From a virus: a stretch of 23,923 nt of DNA. Where the stretch lies: positions 1 to 23,923 of the IMG/VR virus record IMGVR_UViG_3300046028_003821. One strand, written 5' to 3'. The translations under genes were made by a program, and so were the position numbers. The notes beneath the pieces are model-generated. The model was not told where the DNA came from. It saw only the letters and a program-made list of their open reading frames with translations, and did not search any database. Below are positions 13,648 through 22,568 of this stretch, piece by piece. Position 1 is the stretch's first letter; each line of letters starts with the position of its first letter.

Positions 13648-14946
13648 CTATGCTTCAGGTGTCAAAGATTCGAGCGCCATGATTTGCACAACAGCCTGTC
13701 CAACATCATCGGTAAGCCACCGAATTGTCAAACTATCGCTGGCAAAACGGCAGACATTCAGCCAGCAAATCATTACTATTTGGCTTTGTGGAATATCTGC
13801 ACCGACCGCAGTATCAAACTCGATTCTGCTGAACAGACCGCTGGACCCGGTGTCAAAGCTTTCGTCGAAGTCCAAAGAGAACGCACCGGGGCCGGGATCA
13901 TCGGTGGCGATAATGTTGATGATTTTTCGAAACAGCCAGGTTCCGTCAAACAGTTTGATCGCCAACGCAGTTTCAACCGTGGAAAGTGCATACGTCTCAC
14001 CGACTGCGCTGCCTACGACAGTCAGATACTCACTCCCATTGGCAATACCGCCGCTTGGCAGCATGTCGGTAGTCCAAGAAGGGCTGTAGAACTCCCCTTG
14101 GCGTCCGCGCATCTGATTGAACAAGGTCAACAGCACGCCGATGTCATCGCGGCTGCGATCCGCATAGTTAAACTGTGTGATTTTCGTGTAGAACTCGATC
14201 GGCAGGAATGCCTTCACGATGCCGCGGTCATAGTCAACTTCTTCGATACCAGAAGAAAAAGAAACCGATGGTTGCTGTGCCCAATTGGGTGAGGCAAGCA
14301 GAACCGGGCGGCCGTTGAACGTTCCGAGGGATGTTGAACCCATCAAAGGAACCCCACTGGGAGCATTTACTTCGAGCGAGATAGACGATGTGGACACGCG
14401 ATCGGTGACATGGTTAAGGGTTACGTTTTTGTTCAATCTCCCACTGACCACGGGGCGAATAACCGTGCCCTTGGGCCATGCTTTCGTCAGTGGGGCGGTT
14501 AGACCAATTTGCACATTGGTCAAAATAGTGTCGAAATCTTCACCGTAGTCGATGCTGAAAGACCCAACGCCAGTTAGTTCCTCGCCGCCAACAAACTCGC
14601 TTGCGTCCAGATCGGAAAGAACCAGGAGCATGTCTTCAGTTAGCCAAGGTGCGTTTTCAACTACGATTTCAGTTGCGCCAATGACTGTCGCAACTGAAAG
14701 CACTGCGGCATAGCGAGCAGGATCAGCAATCGAGATGCTGTCAGCGCCCCGAGAGTGCATCAGTGCCTTGAATGCCAAGAGGCGATCATCCCAAAGCAGT
14801 GTCGAAAAACTGATGGTCCGACGAGGCGTCAGCCGCTCGGCTACGCGCTGCTCCCGGCCCGAGTAAGATGTGAAAACAGTCGTCCGAAACTCATAGGTCT
14901 CAGTGACATTTTCGGTCCAGTTAGGCACAAGATGATAGTTCGTCAT
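13648..14946 (-). CDS. Distal tail / baseplate-hub protein
   Basis: A 432-residue structural protein directly after the tape measure gene, with an ATGA overlap. Its N-terminus (NWTENVTETYEFRTTVFTS, then ERLTPRRTISFSTLL and LLAFKALMHSRG) has the form of distal tail proteins that cap the tube and face the tip. A second, similar beta-rich block starts near residue 235 (VDYDRGIVKAFLPIEFYTK, then LTLFNQMRGRQGEFYSPSW), so the protein may contain two related domains. The position between the tape measure and the TIM-barrel tail-tip gene supports the role. The exact family is not certain; relatives of gene-transfer-agent gp12 (DUF2460) or gpM-like proteins are candidates. Confidence 0.7.
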   Translation of the reverse strand: MTNYHLVPNWTENVTETYEFRTTVFTSYSGREQRVAERLTPRRTISFSTLLWDDRLLAFKALMHSRGADSISIADPARYAAVLSVATVIGATEIVVENAPWLTEDMLLVLSDLDASEFVGGEELTGVGSFSIDYGEDFDTILTNVQIGLTAPLTKAWPKGTVIRPVVSGRLNKNVTLNHVTDRVSTSSISLEVNAPSGVPLMGSTSLGTFNGRPVLLASPNWAQQPSVSFSSGIEEVDYDRGIVKAFLPIEFYTKITQFNYADRSRDDIGVLLTLFNQMRGRQGEFYSPSWTTDMLPSGGIANGSEYLTVVGSAVGETYALSTVETALAIKLFDGTWLFRKIINIIATDDPGPGAFSLDFDESFDTGSSGLFSRIEFDTAVGADIPQSQIVMICWLNVCRFASDSLTIRWLTDDVGQAVVQIMALESLTPEA

Positions 14947-17900
14947 CCGAGAACCCCGCCCAACTGACGGGATCTGCGAGTCATAAAGTTGAGCATGATC
15001 TTTTCGCCGATCTCCGTGGAAAGAGCAGCCTCCAGCACATCGGCAGGATCGAACACGTTCACGTTCTTGATGGTCGTGTTTGACTGTGCTGCACCACCAT
15101 TCATCACATGCCGCGGGTCATCGCGGGTCAGCATTTCCTCGTCCTTCAACCCAATGATCGGCACCTCATTCGGCCCGAGTCCGAGAACTCCGCCAGAGTG
15201 GAACCGCTGCGCGCCTGCAAAGACGCCGGGGTTGACCATGCGGCTGCCGGAACCACCGCTGCGACCAACCACACCGCCACTGTGGAACAACTTGCCCAGC
15301 AACCCAGCCAAGAAACCACCACCACCTCCAGCTTTTGAGCCACCACTAAGCGCATTGAACAGCGCCTGTTTGACAATGGCCTTTCCAATCTCGATCAGGA
15401 ACTCCCCAATACCCTGCATCAAGGTTTGGAAGAACGCCTGAGCCACGTTCGTCCCATTGGCAATGGCTTCGGCCAAGGCGCTGAACGCATTGCTTCCAAT
15501 GTCGGCCAACCGCTCATTGATGCTTTCAGCATTCGGCAGGAAATTGGTTTCCAGATCCTCAATCACGTCTCCGATACCATCGCGAAGATTCTTCAACTTC
15601 AGGATAGCAGCATCGGCACCGGGTCCACCCATAGCCGTCCAGAACATAATGGCGTCGTCGATTGCGGCTTGCAGCGACATTTCCGTGGCGTTGATCTCGC
15701 CGACGATCTCAATAACCTTACCACCGTCACCAGCAGCCTGTGCGATTTCGAGGCTTTCAAGCAGCAGAGATCGCTGCTCCAGCAGCCGGTTGACTTCCAT
15801 TTCGACGTTCTGCCGGTCGAACAATGCGCCCGCAGTGCGTTCAATCTCTGCGCGCTGCTCCTTGGTCAGTGTCAGACCGGCCCGCTGTGCCTCAAGTTCT
15901 TCCTCTCGCAACGCCTTGGTAATAGCAGCCTGCCGCGCTTCCAGAGTGGCGTTCGACAATTCAAACTGCTGACCTTCAATGCGCTGTTTGTAGGCGTCAA
16001 GGTAGTCTTTTTCATTCTTGACCCGTTCGGCATCCAATTCGGAAAGGCGGGTATTGATCGCCAATTCGTTTTGCGATATGCCCATTTTCTTTTCGGCCCA
16101 TGCCACAACTTCCGATGCGTTTTTGCCTTCCAGAATGCTTTTGTTCGCATTGATTTGGTCAGACCCAAGGATGTCCGATACAGGAGTCGATGCTTGGGCT
16201 GCCAATACCCCCGCAGCGCCCCGCGGACCAAGGAAGTGCGCCAGATAAAGCGCAGCGTCGGTCGTCGCGACACCGGCCTTCTGAAGCACGGCCGCGTTCT
16301 CACGAGCATACAACTCGACCATTTGGCGAGATATTGCAGAGTCTTCCCGCAACGCCAGAATCGCGGCTTCGGTCATTCCGGCTGCGCGGTCGGGGAAGTA
16401 TGTCTTGAACATCGACAACCAGGTTGCCGAGATAAATTGTCCCAAACCCGTGGCTGACGACAGTGGATTTTTCGCCGAAGCATTACCGCCAGATTCCACA
16501 CCGACGATCTTATCCACCAGTCCAGACATGCCAGTGCCCAGCGTTGTATTGGCGGCGCTGCGGTCGAACGTGATCCCGGCTTGCTCACGCAGCAGGCGCG
16601 TCTGTTCTTCAGTCAACCCAAGGAACTCAATCCCAAGTTCATTTGCACGTTCCAAGGCCGTATTGCGAGCATCCAGCAATGTATTCTCAATGAACTGTTC
16701 GCGGCTGGTCAGTGCTGCCAGATCGGCTTCTTCCCGCATCTTGGTGATCTGCTCATCCAAGAGCCCGTTGACATCAAGTTGGAGCTTCTTTTCTTCTTCC
16801 GTCGCGTCTGTCGTTTTATCTGTCGATGCAGTCACGCCGTCTTGTGCGGATTTGATTTCTTCAATCCGCTTGGCGATAGCCTGATATTGGGTCTCAACTT
16901 CTGCTAGCTGCTTTTTCAAATCTGTGGTGACAGAAGTGTCCAGAGCGTTCGCGCCGAACATTGCCTGATCCGCGAGTTGTTGTTGTGCAATAAGACGGCG
17001 AAGATCTTGGCGCTGCTTGTTCAACGATGCTTCTTGATCGGGGAGTGATAAATTCTCAAACGATGTTCCAACAGCGACGCCTGCCGCCAGACCTTTCGTA
17101 ACTTTTTCGAGGGCGATGACGGCCAGTTCCGCCGCACCAGTTATGCTGCCGAGAAGGATCACTACGGCATCGAACACCACTGAATCTGCCAACGCAGTAA
17201 CCAGATCGTCCCAGGCTGAAGTGAGTTCTTTTATGTTGGTTTCGAACGATGTGGCTACAGGAACTGTGTCTTTCAGTCGTCCAGCCAAAATGCGCTGTGC
17301 TTCACTCAGCGCGGCAGCCCGGTCACCGCCGGCGTCCATTGCGCGGATGTGGGCAAGTTGATCCGCGGTCAGGAATTTCAGTTCCTGGTCGAGCGTCCTT
17401 ACATCGTCAATGTTTCCCGTGAATGCCTTGGAGAGTTTCGCAGCCGCGTCGCCAACGTCGATACCTGCAACGTCCGAAAGTTGCTTCGCCATCTGGGCCA
17501 AGGGAAGCATCTCATCGCCAGAAAGACCTTCTTTGATAAAGGCCAGCGAAATCTTCCGAGCATCCTCGATCGCGATACCGAACTTCTGCATTTCGCTGGC
17601 GTTGGCTGCTAAAGATTCCGCGCTGTACCGCCCCCCATCTGCCATCAGCGCCAATTGTGAAGTGAAGACTTCCACGGATTTAGATTCTGTGCGGACCCGC
17701 ATGAAAGCCGCTATGAACGGCGAAAGAACTGCAGTAACGGCTGCGATCTGCGGAATGGACCGGACTAACCCGACCATCATCTGTGGCCAAATCTGGGCGA
17801 ACTGACCGGCCTGCTGTGCGAGGATTTGGATGGGTGCCTGACCCATCGCTACGCCGCCGATCACGTCATTGAGTTGATACCCGAGGTTGACCATCTGATA

Positions 17901-18626
17901 CGGTCTCAGGCCGTAGAGTTCAACGTCTTGGGATTCACCTTTGCGACCGCCGCTGTCGCCTCTAACTGGCCGATTTCCTCTACGACCACCCCTGATCCAT
18001 TCCACCTCTGCTGCAATAATTCTGGCTTCTGACGCTTGGGCAGCCGCAGCAATACGATCAGCATCATCTTTGTAAGACTGAGCCAAAGCTACGGCAATGG
18101 CAGATCGCCTCTGGTCTTCCTTTTGAATATAGTTCCCGCCAGGGGCGTCGGTTATAATCCCTTTACTGGACGCATTATTGCTGACCGCTGCAACTTTGTT
18201 GAGCGCCGTCGCCGTTTGATTGGCCGCAGTGGTTTGCTGCTGCATCAGTGCGACGTTGTGACTCCAGGAACTAAAGCCGCTTTTCTGTGCTGTGGTGATA
18301 GCTTGAGTTCTGTTAGTGACTTGCCCCAGCGATGCCTGCAACTCCAGAGCCTTCGCTTGCAGTTTGGCTTTTTGGGTAATTATGCGCGCCATCTCGGCAC
18401 GGCTGGCACCTTGCGTTGAAATCAGTTGCTTGAATTCGACATTGAGATTTTTGATTGAAGTCTGAGTTTCGGCGAGAGCCTGTTTGTTCGCAATCGCCAT
18501 GCGCTTCATTGCCGTCGCGGAAGTCGCGGCGACATCGTTTTGCATCTTCTTCAGGTTGTCGAGAACCTTGCTGAACTGATCTCTGGCGCGAACAACCAGA
18601 TCGACTGTGCGTTCGTTATTCGCCAT
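14943..18626 (-). CDS. Tape measure protein with lytic transglycosylase domain
   Basis: A 1227-residue tape measure protein, the largest gene here. Residues 1-110 are coiled coil (LKKMQNDV to KAKLQAKALELQ). A region of about 240-320 (MVNLGYQLNDVIGGVAMGQ, then AVTAVLSPFIAAFM) matches lambda-type tape measure proteins and includes a hydrophobic segment; a second follows near residues 485-505. Residues about 700-850 hold a soluble lytic transglycosylase-like domain: KIVGVESGGN with the catalytic Glu at 711, then SATGLGQF. More coiled coil follows (about 870-1000), and the C-terminus is Gly-rich with repeated FHSGGV. It sets tail length (by the usual 1.5 angstrom per residue, up to about 180 nm) and probably cuts the cell wall during DNA entry. 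ATG 18626 has AAGGA upstream and overlaps the previous gene by 11 nt. Confidence 0.92.
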   Translation of the reverse strand: MANNERTVDLVVRARDQFSKVLDNLKKMQNDVAATSATAMKRMAIANKQALAETQTSIKNLNVEFKQLISTQGASRAEMARIITQKAKLQAKALELQASLGQVTNRTQAITTAQKSGFSSWSHNVALMQQQTTAANQTATALNKVAAVSNNASSKGIITDAPGGNYIQKEDQRRSAIAVALAQSYKDDADRIAAAAQASEARIIAAEVEWIRGGRRGNRPVRGDSGGRKGESQDVELYGLRPYQMVNLGYQLNDVIGGVAMGQAPIQILAQQAGQFAQIWPQMMVGLVRSIPQIAAVTAVLSPFIAAFMRVRTESKSVEVFTSQLALMADGGRYSAESLAANASEMQKFGIAIEDARKISLAFIKEGLSGDEMLPLAQMAKQLSDVAGIDVGDAAAKLSKAFTGNIDDVRTLDQELKFLTADQLAHIRAMDAGGDRAAALSEAQRILAGRLKDTVPVATSFETNIKELTSAWDDLVTALADSVVFDAVVILLGSITGAAELAVIALEKVTKGLAAGVAVGTSFENLSLPDQEASLNKQRQDLRRLIAQQQLADQAMFGANALDTSVTTDLKKQLAEVETQYQAIAKRIEEIKSAQDGVTASTDKTTDATEEEKKLQLDVNGLLDEQITKMREEADLAALTSREQFIENTLLDARNTALERANELGIEFLGLTEEQTRLLREQAGITFDRSAANTTLGTGMSGLVDKIVGVESGGNASAKNPLSSATGLGQFISATWLSMFKTYFPDRAAGMTEAAILALREDSAISRQMVELYARENAAVLQKAGVATTDAALYLAHFLGPRGAAGVLAAQASTPVSDILGSDQINANKSILEGKNASEVVAWAEKKMGISQNELAINTRLSELDAERVKNEKDYLDAYKQRIEGQQFELSNATLEARQAAITKALREEELEAQRAGLTLTKEQRAEIERTAGALFDRQNVEMEVNRLLEQRSLLLESLEIAQAAGDGGKVIEIVGEINATEMSLQAAIDDAIMFWTAMGGPGADAAILKLKNLRDGIGDVIEDLETNFLPNAESINERLADIGSNAFSALAEAIANGTNVAQAFFQTLMQGIGEFLIEIGKAIVKQALFNALSGGSKAGGGGGFLAGLLGKLFHSGGVVGRSGGSGSRMVNPGVFAGAQRFHSGGVLGLGPNEVPIIGLKDEEMLTRDDPRHVMNGGAAQSNTTIKNVNVFDPADVLEAALSTEIGEKIMLNFMTRRSRQLGGVLG

Positions 18627-18843
18627 TCATCATGTCCTTCAAAACGTTACTGAGGTCTTTGGCAGCTCGTTTTGTGCCTTCTGGCTTGACGTTCATATTG
18701 GGGATCGTGGAGAGCGCCATTTGCAAAAGCGAGGTCTGTGCTGCCATTTGAACGCCTATCCGTTTGGCCACTATTCCAGCTTCCACAAAAACCATTCCGA
18801 CCGGATATCGCATTGCATGGGGGTGTCCGTGATCGAGCAACAT
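18616..18843 (-). CDS. Second tail assembly chaperone part (possible frameshift partner)
   Basis: A 75-residue frame between the tail assembly chaperone and the tape measure gene. It begins at ATG 18843 if translated alone; the site before it (CAGGTCAGC) is a weak ribosome binding site. The same frame is open upstream to 18957, overlapping the end of the previous gene in the -1 frame, and that upstream part reads as protein (GKPDTPENLNRWVAGIRSQ). This is the G / G-T layout of tailed phages, where a fraction of ribosomes shift back one base and make a fused chaperone. No motif gives another function. The C-terminus (KRAAKDLSNVLKDMM) is helical. Confidence 0.65.
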   Translation of the reverse strand: MLLDHGHPHAMRYPVGMVFVEAGIVAKRIGVQMAAQTSLLQMALSTIPNMNVKPEGTKRAAKDLSNVLKDMMNGE

Positions 18844-18878
18844 GCTGACCTGGCTACGGATACCTGCGACCCATCGGT

Positions 18879-19307
18879 TCAGGTTTTCGGGCGTGTCAGG
18901 CTTACCGCGCCTTGCATCGCCCGAACGACGATCTCCATCACCTTTTCCAGTCCACCTTCAGCCACCAGCGTCAACCGCATGATCTTGTCCAAGGCGTCGA
19001 TCTGCACACTGAAGGGCAACGTTGCCACCTTGTCTGCGGCCGACAGATTGCCCATTGCACAGGCAATGATTGCCGATGCGAGCGGGACAAAACCCTCACC
19101 CATCTCCATGGCAATCGCAGTTGGATCGCCAAACAGCTTTCCACTGACGGCTGTGTCGTAGATGGGCGCCAGTTCGGGCAAGTAATGCCGCACAATATAC
19201 ATGACCTGAGCCAGTCCGAGACCGCGAACCTGATAGCGTTTGCCATCAAATTCGACGATCTCGAACGGGATCACCAGATCAGCAATGTCATCGAATGTGT
19301 CTCCCAT
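18879..19307 (-). CDS. Tail assembly chaperone
   Basis: A 142-residue, mostly helical, acidic protein between the tail tube protein and the tape measure gene, the fixed place of the tail assembly chaperone (lambda gpG type). It begins MGDTFDDIADLVIPFEIVEF and continues with GKRYQVRGLGLAQVM, then long helices. It likely coats the tape measure protein and recruits tube subunits, and is not part of the final virion. AAGG lies upstream of ATG 19307. Near its end CTG GAA AAG GTG (around 18941-18950) gives an A-rich run where a -1 shift could join it to the next frame. Confidence 0.75.
   Translation of the reverse strand: MGDTFDDIADLVIPFEIVEFDGKRYQVRGLGLAQVMYIVRHYLPELAPIYDTAVSGKLFGDPTAIAMEMGEGFVPLASAIIACAMGNLSAADKVATLPFSVQIDALDKIMRLTLVAEGGLEKVMEIVVRAMQGAVSLTRPKT
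18941..18948 (-). other. Candidate -1 frameshift site in tail chaperone gene
   Basis: GGAAAAGG on the - strand, read as GAA AAG in the normal frame and GGA AAA after a -1 shift. It lies in the only stretch (18957 to 18879) where both frames are open, so a shift must occur here or nearby if a fused product exists. It is not a perfect X-XXY-YYZ heptamer. A second, weaker candidate is CCGAAAACC just before the stop. Confidence 0.3.
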
Positions 19308-19316
19308 TTCGATGCC

Positions 19317-20105
19317 TTACGCGGCAGGGAAGTTGTTGCGGTAGGCCAGCGGCAGTGAACCAAGCTTCAGCGCCGTGATGGTCAGCGGAATTTGCTGCCA
19401 GGTTGGCGAGTCAGGATCGGTCAGCATCGACAGGTCACCGTTGGGCGTGATCGTCGCACGCGGAATCCAGATTTCGGACTGCTCGCCAAAGGGGTTGTTC
19501 GAGAGGAATTTGATTTCACCTTCGACTTCTTTGTTGTCGGCCAGGATCTGCTTGTGCGTTGATGCTGCCACGTTGTAGATAACAATCAGATCTGCGTCTT
19601 CGGCGATGCCACCACCGCTCAGGACAGTTAGCATACCGGACGCCACGTCGAACGTGTAATCGGTGTTGTTGACGTGAACCGTCGCGCCGGTCGCTACCGA
19701 GGTAACGGTGACATTGCGCAGGCCGGTCGGAGCAACCAAACTGACGCCCAACTGGTACATCCGTCCCTTTACCACGTCGACCAGAGTTTCGGTTGATCCA
19801 GTCGCCGATGCCGTGGTAATCGTGGTCACGCTCGCAGACATGAACCACAGACGCATGTTGTCTGCCTTCACGTCATCGGTCATCACCGAACCGGACAGAT
19901 CGTCACCAATGATCAAACGCTTGTCACGGTTCCGATAACCTTGTTGCGAAGACCGATGTTCCAGCGGCGTTACGTCGCGGGACAGCGTGAATTCTGGGCA
20001 GTTGCCCATTGGAAGGTAACCCTTGCCAGCGAACGTGCCAGTGACAAACGGGTTGAAAAGGATGGACCCACGCGGGACCACGAGGTTATTCGACTGATAG
20101 TCCAT
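19317..20105 (-). CDS. Major tail tube protein
   Basis: A 262-residue protein with a strong ribosome binding site (AAGGAGTG) before ATG 20105. It is beta-rich, with LVVPRGSILFNPFVTG at the N-terminus, then GNCPEFTLSRDVTPLEHRSSQQGYRNRD (in two parts), DLSGSVMTDDV, EGEIKFLSNNPFGEQSEIWIPRA and a final TWQQIPLTITAL. The G-N-x-x-x-F-x-L-S-x-x-x-x-x-L-x-H-R-S-S pattern and the order before the chaperone and tape measure genes support the tail tube subunit. Residues about 105-170 look like an inserted beta domain (ATGSTETLVDVVKG to ADLIVIYN). It is the first gene after copy d of the repeated element, at 22 nt, suiting a highly expressed gene. Confidence 0.88.
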   Translation of the reverse strand: MDYQSNNLVVPRGSILFNPFVTGTFAGKGYLPMGNCPEFTLSRDVTPLEHRSSQQGYRNRDKRLIIGDDLSGSVMTDDVKADNMRLWFMSASVTTITTASATGSTETLVDVVKGRMYQLGVSLVAPTGLRNVTVTSVATGATVHVNNTDYTFDVASGMLTVLSGGGIAEDADLIVIYNVAASTHKQILADNKEVEGEIKFLSNNPFGEQSEIWIPRATITPNGDLSMLTDPDSPTWQQIPLTITALKLGSLPLAYRNNFPAA

Positions 20106-20126
20106 GGTTCACTCCTTTGTTGTATT

Positions 20127-20141
20127 GCACTTATAGCGTGA
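20127..20141 (-). promoter_or_regulatory. TCAC-N7-GTGA element, copy d
   Basis: Reads TCACGCTATAAGTGC on the - strand; one arm ends in C instead of A. It lies 22 nt before the ATG of the tail tube gene, exactly the same distance as copy e from its gene, and 15 nt after the stem-loop that follows the fibre-like gene. Confidence 0.6.
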
Positions 20142-20156
20142 AATTGCGCCTCTTGG

Positions 20157-20194
20157 AAGGGGGTCAATGCGACTCCGAGCATCGCTGCCCCCTT
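20157..20194 (-). terminator. Stem-loop after the fibre-like gene, possible terminator
   Basis: On the - strand AAGGGGG (its AA shared with the TAA stop of the fibre-like gene) pairs with CCCCCTT, a 7-bp stem; the 24-nt loop can form an inner GCGA/TCGC stem. It directly follows the stop codon. The bases after the stem are TTCC-like rather than a full T tract, so it may be a weak terminator or an mRNA-end stabiliser. Confidence 0.45.
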
Positions 20195-22547
20195 ATGCCG
20201 ACAACCGCAGCACAGCGTCACCGTATCCGGTTACGTCGATCAAAACCTGCGACCCCGCGACAACCGTTGACCCGACAGAAATCGTCCCGCCTGTCGAAAG
20301 CACCTCAACCGTGCGACCATTGAGTTCGCTTGGGATTGCAACGGCCGTGTTCGTCAGGGTCTGGTGGGCTGTGATATAGACGTAATCCTTGCCGTCCATG
20401 CTGACGATCACGCCGGGCACCGTCAGGTCGGTGTCGGTTGGCAGGAATGGCGCGCGGAAAGCAGTCACCAGATCATTGTTGCCAACGGCTGCGTCACCCG
20501 CCGCGAAATCAACGGCAGTCGGATACATTTTCTCTGCTGACGAGAAAAACAGCACGTCATTCACTTTTGCCGCCCGTGCCGCAGGCACACCCAACCCGAC
20601 ATCGCGGCTATAGCCAAATAGATGCCCCGAAACTGCAACCCCGCCACTGTCTTTGCCGATCAGTGCAAAATGGCTGGCCGGATCGGCAGGATTTGTGCAG
20701 GACGTGCGCGGGATACGGATTTCTGCGGCGTTGGCCGTAATGTCCGCGACGGATTGGAAATTGTAGCCAGATACGACCGACACTGACGGCACATAGAGGC
20801 AGACCGCGCTTTGCATCCCCGGCGTGCTGTCCGCAGGCAGTGCCAGCCGTTGCAACTGGATGCCGCCCCAATAGTCGGTTGCCGCAGAACGGCGATAGGC
20901 GTCTTTAACACCATGCCCCGCACGGACTGACATCGCGCCCCATTGGTTCCACTCGTAGACATAAGCAAAACGCACTTGCTGTTTGGCCGAGGTATAGTTG
21001 GGCGTCACTGCCCCAACTGCTGCAATCAGCGCGTCTTGTTGAGCGGCGGCGTTGATCAGCGCGTAGGTTTCGCCAATGATCAGCCGCGCGCCAGCATAGA
21101 CCCCATCTGCAGTAATGGCCGTGTCGTCGAGGCGCACATTCACGACATAATCCGTGATGATCGGGTGCATCTGGATTTGCGCCGATGCGCTGGCCGTGAT
21201 GGCCCCGGTATTGGTAGCGCCAGACACATGCGTAAAATTGAGGCTGGACGGGGCTGACGTGGCGATGGACCACTTGTCTTGCGTCCCGGTATAGCGCCGC
21301 ACGAATGACAGCGTTCCGGTCGTGTCGATCAGCATCATCACCCAGTTGCTCGTCCCGTCCGACCAGATTGACCCAACATCCGCGTTGGCCTTGCCATGGG
21401 CAGCCGCAGTCAGGCGATAGCCAATCACACCATGCGATCCGCCTAAATACATGCTGTTGAGCCGGATCGGACATGCCTCGTCAAATCCGCCAAAATGCAC
21501 CAGCGTTGACGTGTTGAACGCTGCAATGGTCGAGATGGCGGTGGTCGATTTTGCAATAAAGCGGATGCCCCGGAAATCAACAACCTGCGACTGTATTAGG
21601 CGGCTGCGATCCAGCGCGCGGCCAACGTCCAGTCGCCAGACCACATCATAGGCGGTGGATTGCTGCGCCCCGGCACGGATGTAAAGCTCCGATCCTTGCC
21701 GCGCGACTGTGATTTGTCCGGTTTCGACCGGGTTAAAATCAGCAGCAGCGGCGGTATAGACGCCACCGGAATAGGCAGCGAAAGACAGCGCCGATGCACC
21801 CTCGTTGAGCATGGTCGCAGCCGAAACCAGATCAACATGCGCCGCCGTCACTGGCGTTGCGGCAGAGAAGTCCGTTGTGTTGCGCATGTTTGGCGCGACA
21901 GAAACCGCAGCGGCAGGCGTCGTGAACGTGATCTGACGCGGCAATGCGGCTGGAAGCGGGTTGAACCCGGTCGTGATGTAGGAATGCAGCGATCCGTCAG
22001 CGTTGTAAAATTGCAGGAACCCGTTGGTGTGGAGATACGTCCCACCCGGTGCGCCATGGATTGACAGAGTGTAGGTCGTGTTTGCTTTTAGCATCGGCGT
22101 CTTGCGGCTGACCCACCACGACCAGCCGCTGCCAGCCGTGGATATTGCGGACAGCAGCCCAGTCGTGTTGCTCCGCACGCGCGCGAGTTGATTCGCAGTC
22201 GTGGTCCCGATGGCCGGGGCCACATCACCAGACGGCGCGGCCACGTCCGAGATCGCCGGGTTCCAGTTGTTTGTCAGGTCAGGGCTGGAAATGATGCTCA
22301 ACACGTCAACCTGCGGCAGCGGTTCGATAATCGAATCTGCGGCGGCCCGCGCTGCATCGCGGGCGGCTTCGGCGTTTTGCGCCCATGCCATCGCTTCATC
22401 GGAATATGTCTTACCAATCGCCTCATCAATGACATCAGCAACGAAACGTTGGCCCACCCGCAATTTTGCAGCGTCAATTTGACCTGTCAAATTGTCAGGA
22501 TAAAGTGATGGGATAGCATCGCGGAGATCATCAGTGTCTACAGGCAT
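20193..22547 (-). CDS. Large tail fibre/spike-like protein in an unusual place
   Basis: A 784-residue protein lying between the tail terminator gene and the tail tube gene. Residues 1-75 are helical with an Ala-rich segment (AWAQNAEAARDAARAAADSI), like the trimerising N-terminus of fibres. The remainder is rich in Thr, Ser, Ala, Gly and aromatic residues, beta-structured, with jelly-roll-like blocks (TYTLSIHGAPGGTYLH, about residue 165; SLNFTHVSGATNTG, about residue 440) that resemble carbohydrate-binding modules. No peptidase or lyase motif seen. It has its own copy of the repeated element 22 nt upstream, a GGGAG ribosome binding site and a stem-loop after its stop, so it looks like a separate unit, perhaps acquired as a cassette. 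Receptor binding or glycan binding on the virion is the best guess. Confidence 0.6.
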   Translation of the reverse strand: MPVDTDDLRDAIPSLYPDNLTGQIDAAKLRVGQRFVADVIDEAIGKTYSDEAMAWAQNAEAARDAARAAADSIIEPLPQVDVLSIISSPDLTNNWNPAISDVAAPSGDVAPAIGTTTANQLARVRSNTTGLLSAISTAGSGWSWWVSRKTPMLKANTTYTLSIHGAPGGTYLHTNGFLQFYNADGSLHSYITTGFNPLPAALPRQITFTTPAAAVSVAPNMRNTTDFSAATPVTAAHVDLVSAATMLNEGASALSFAAYSGGVYTAAAADFNPVETGQITVARQGSELYIRAGAQQSTAYDVVWRLDVGRALDRSRLIQSQVVDFRGIRFIAKSTTAISTIAAFNTSTLVHFGGFDEACPIRLNSMYLGGSHGVIGYRLTAAAHGKANADVGSIWSDGTSNWVMMLIDTTGTLSFVRRYTGTQDKWSIATSAPSSLNFTHVSGATNTGAITASASAQIQMHPIITDYVVNVRLDDTAITADGVYAGARLIIGETYALINAAAQQDALIAAVGAVTPNYTSAKQQVRFAYVYEWNQWGAMSVRAGHGVKDAYRRSAATDYWGGIQLQRLALPADSTPGMQSAVCLYVPSVSVVSGYNFQSVADITANAAEIRIPRTSCTNPADPASHFALIGKDSGGVAVSGHLFGYSRDVGLGVPAARAAKVNDVLFFSSAEKMYPTAVDFAAGDAAVGNNDLVTAFRAPFLPTDTDLTVPGVIVSMDGKDYVYITAHQTLTNTAVAIPSELNGRTVEVLSTGGTISVGSTVVAGSQVLIDVTGYGDAVLRLSA

Positions 22548-22568
22548 GTCTAACTCCCAAGGTGATAA

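Noticed and set aside
13351-16457. Long open frames on the + strand opposite the tail genes (313 aa at 13351-14292, 343 aa at 15426-16457)
   Set aside because: They run antisense to clearly coding tape measure and tail genes, have shadow-like composition (Arg/Ser/Cys/Pro-rich), lack ribosome binding sites and resemble no family.
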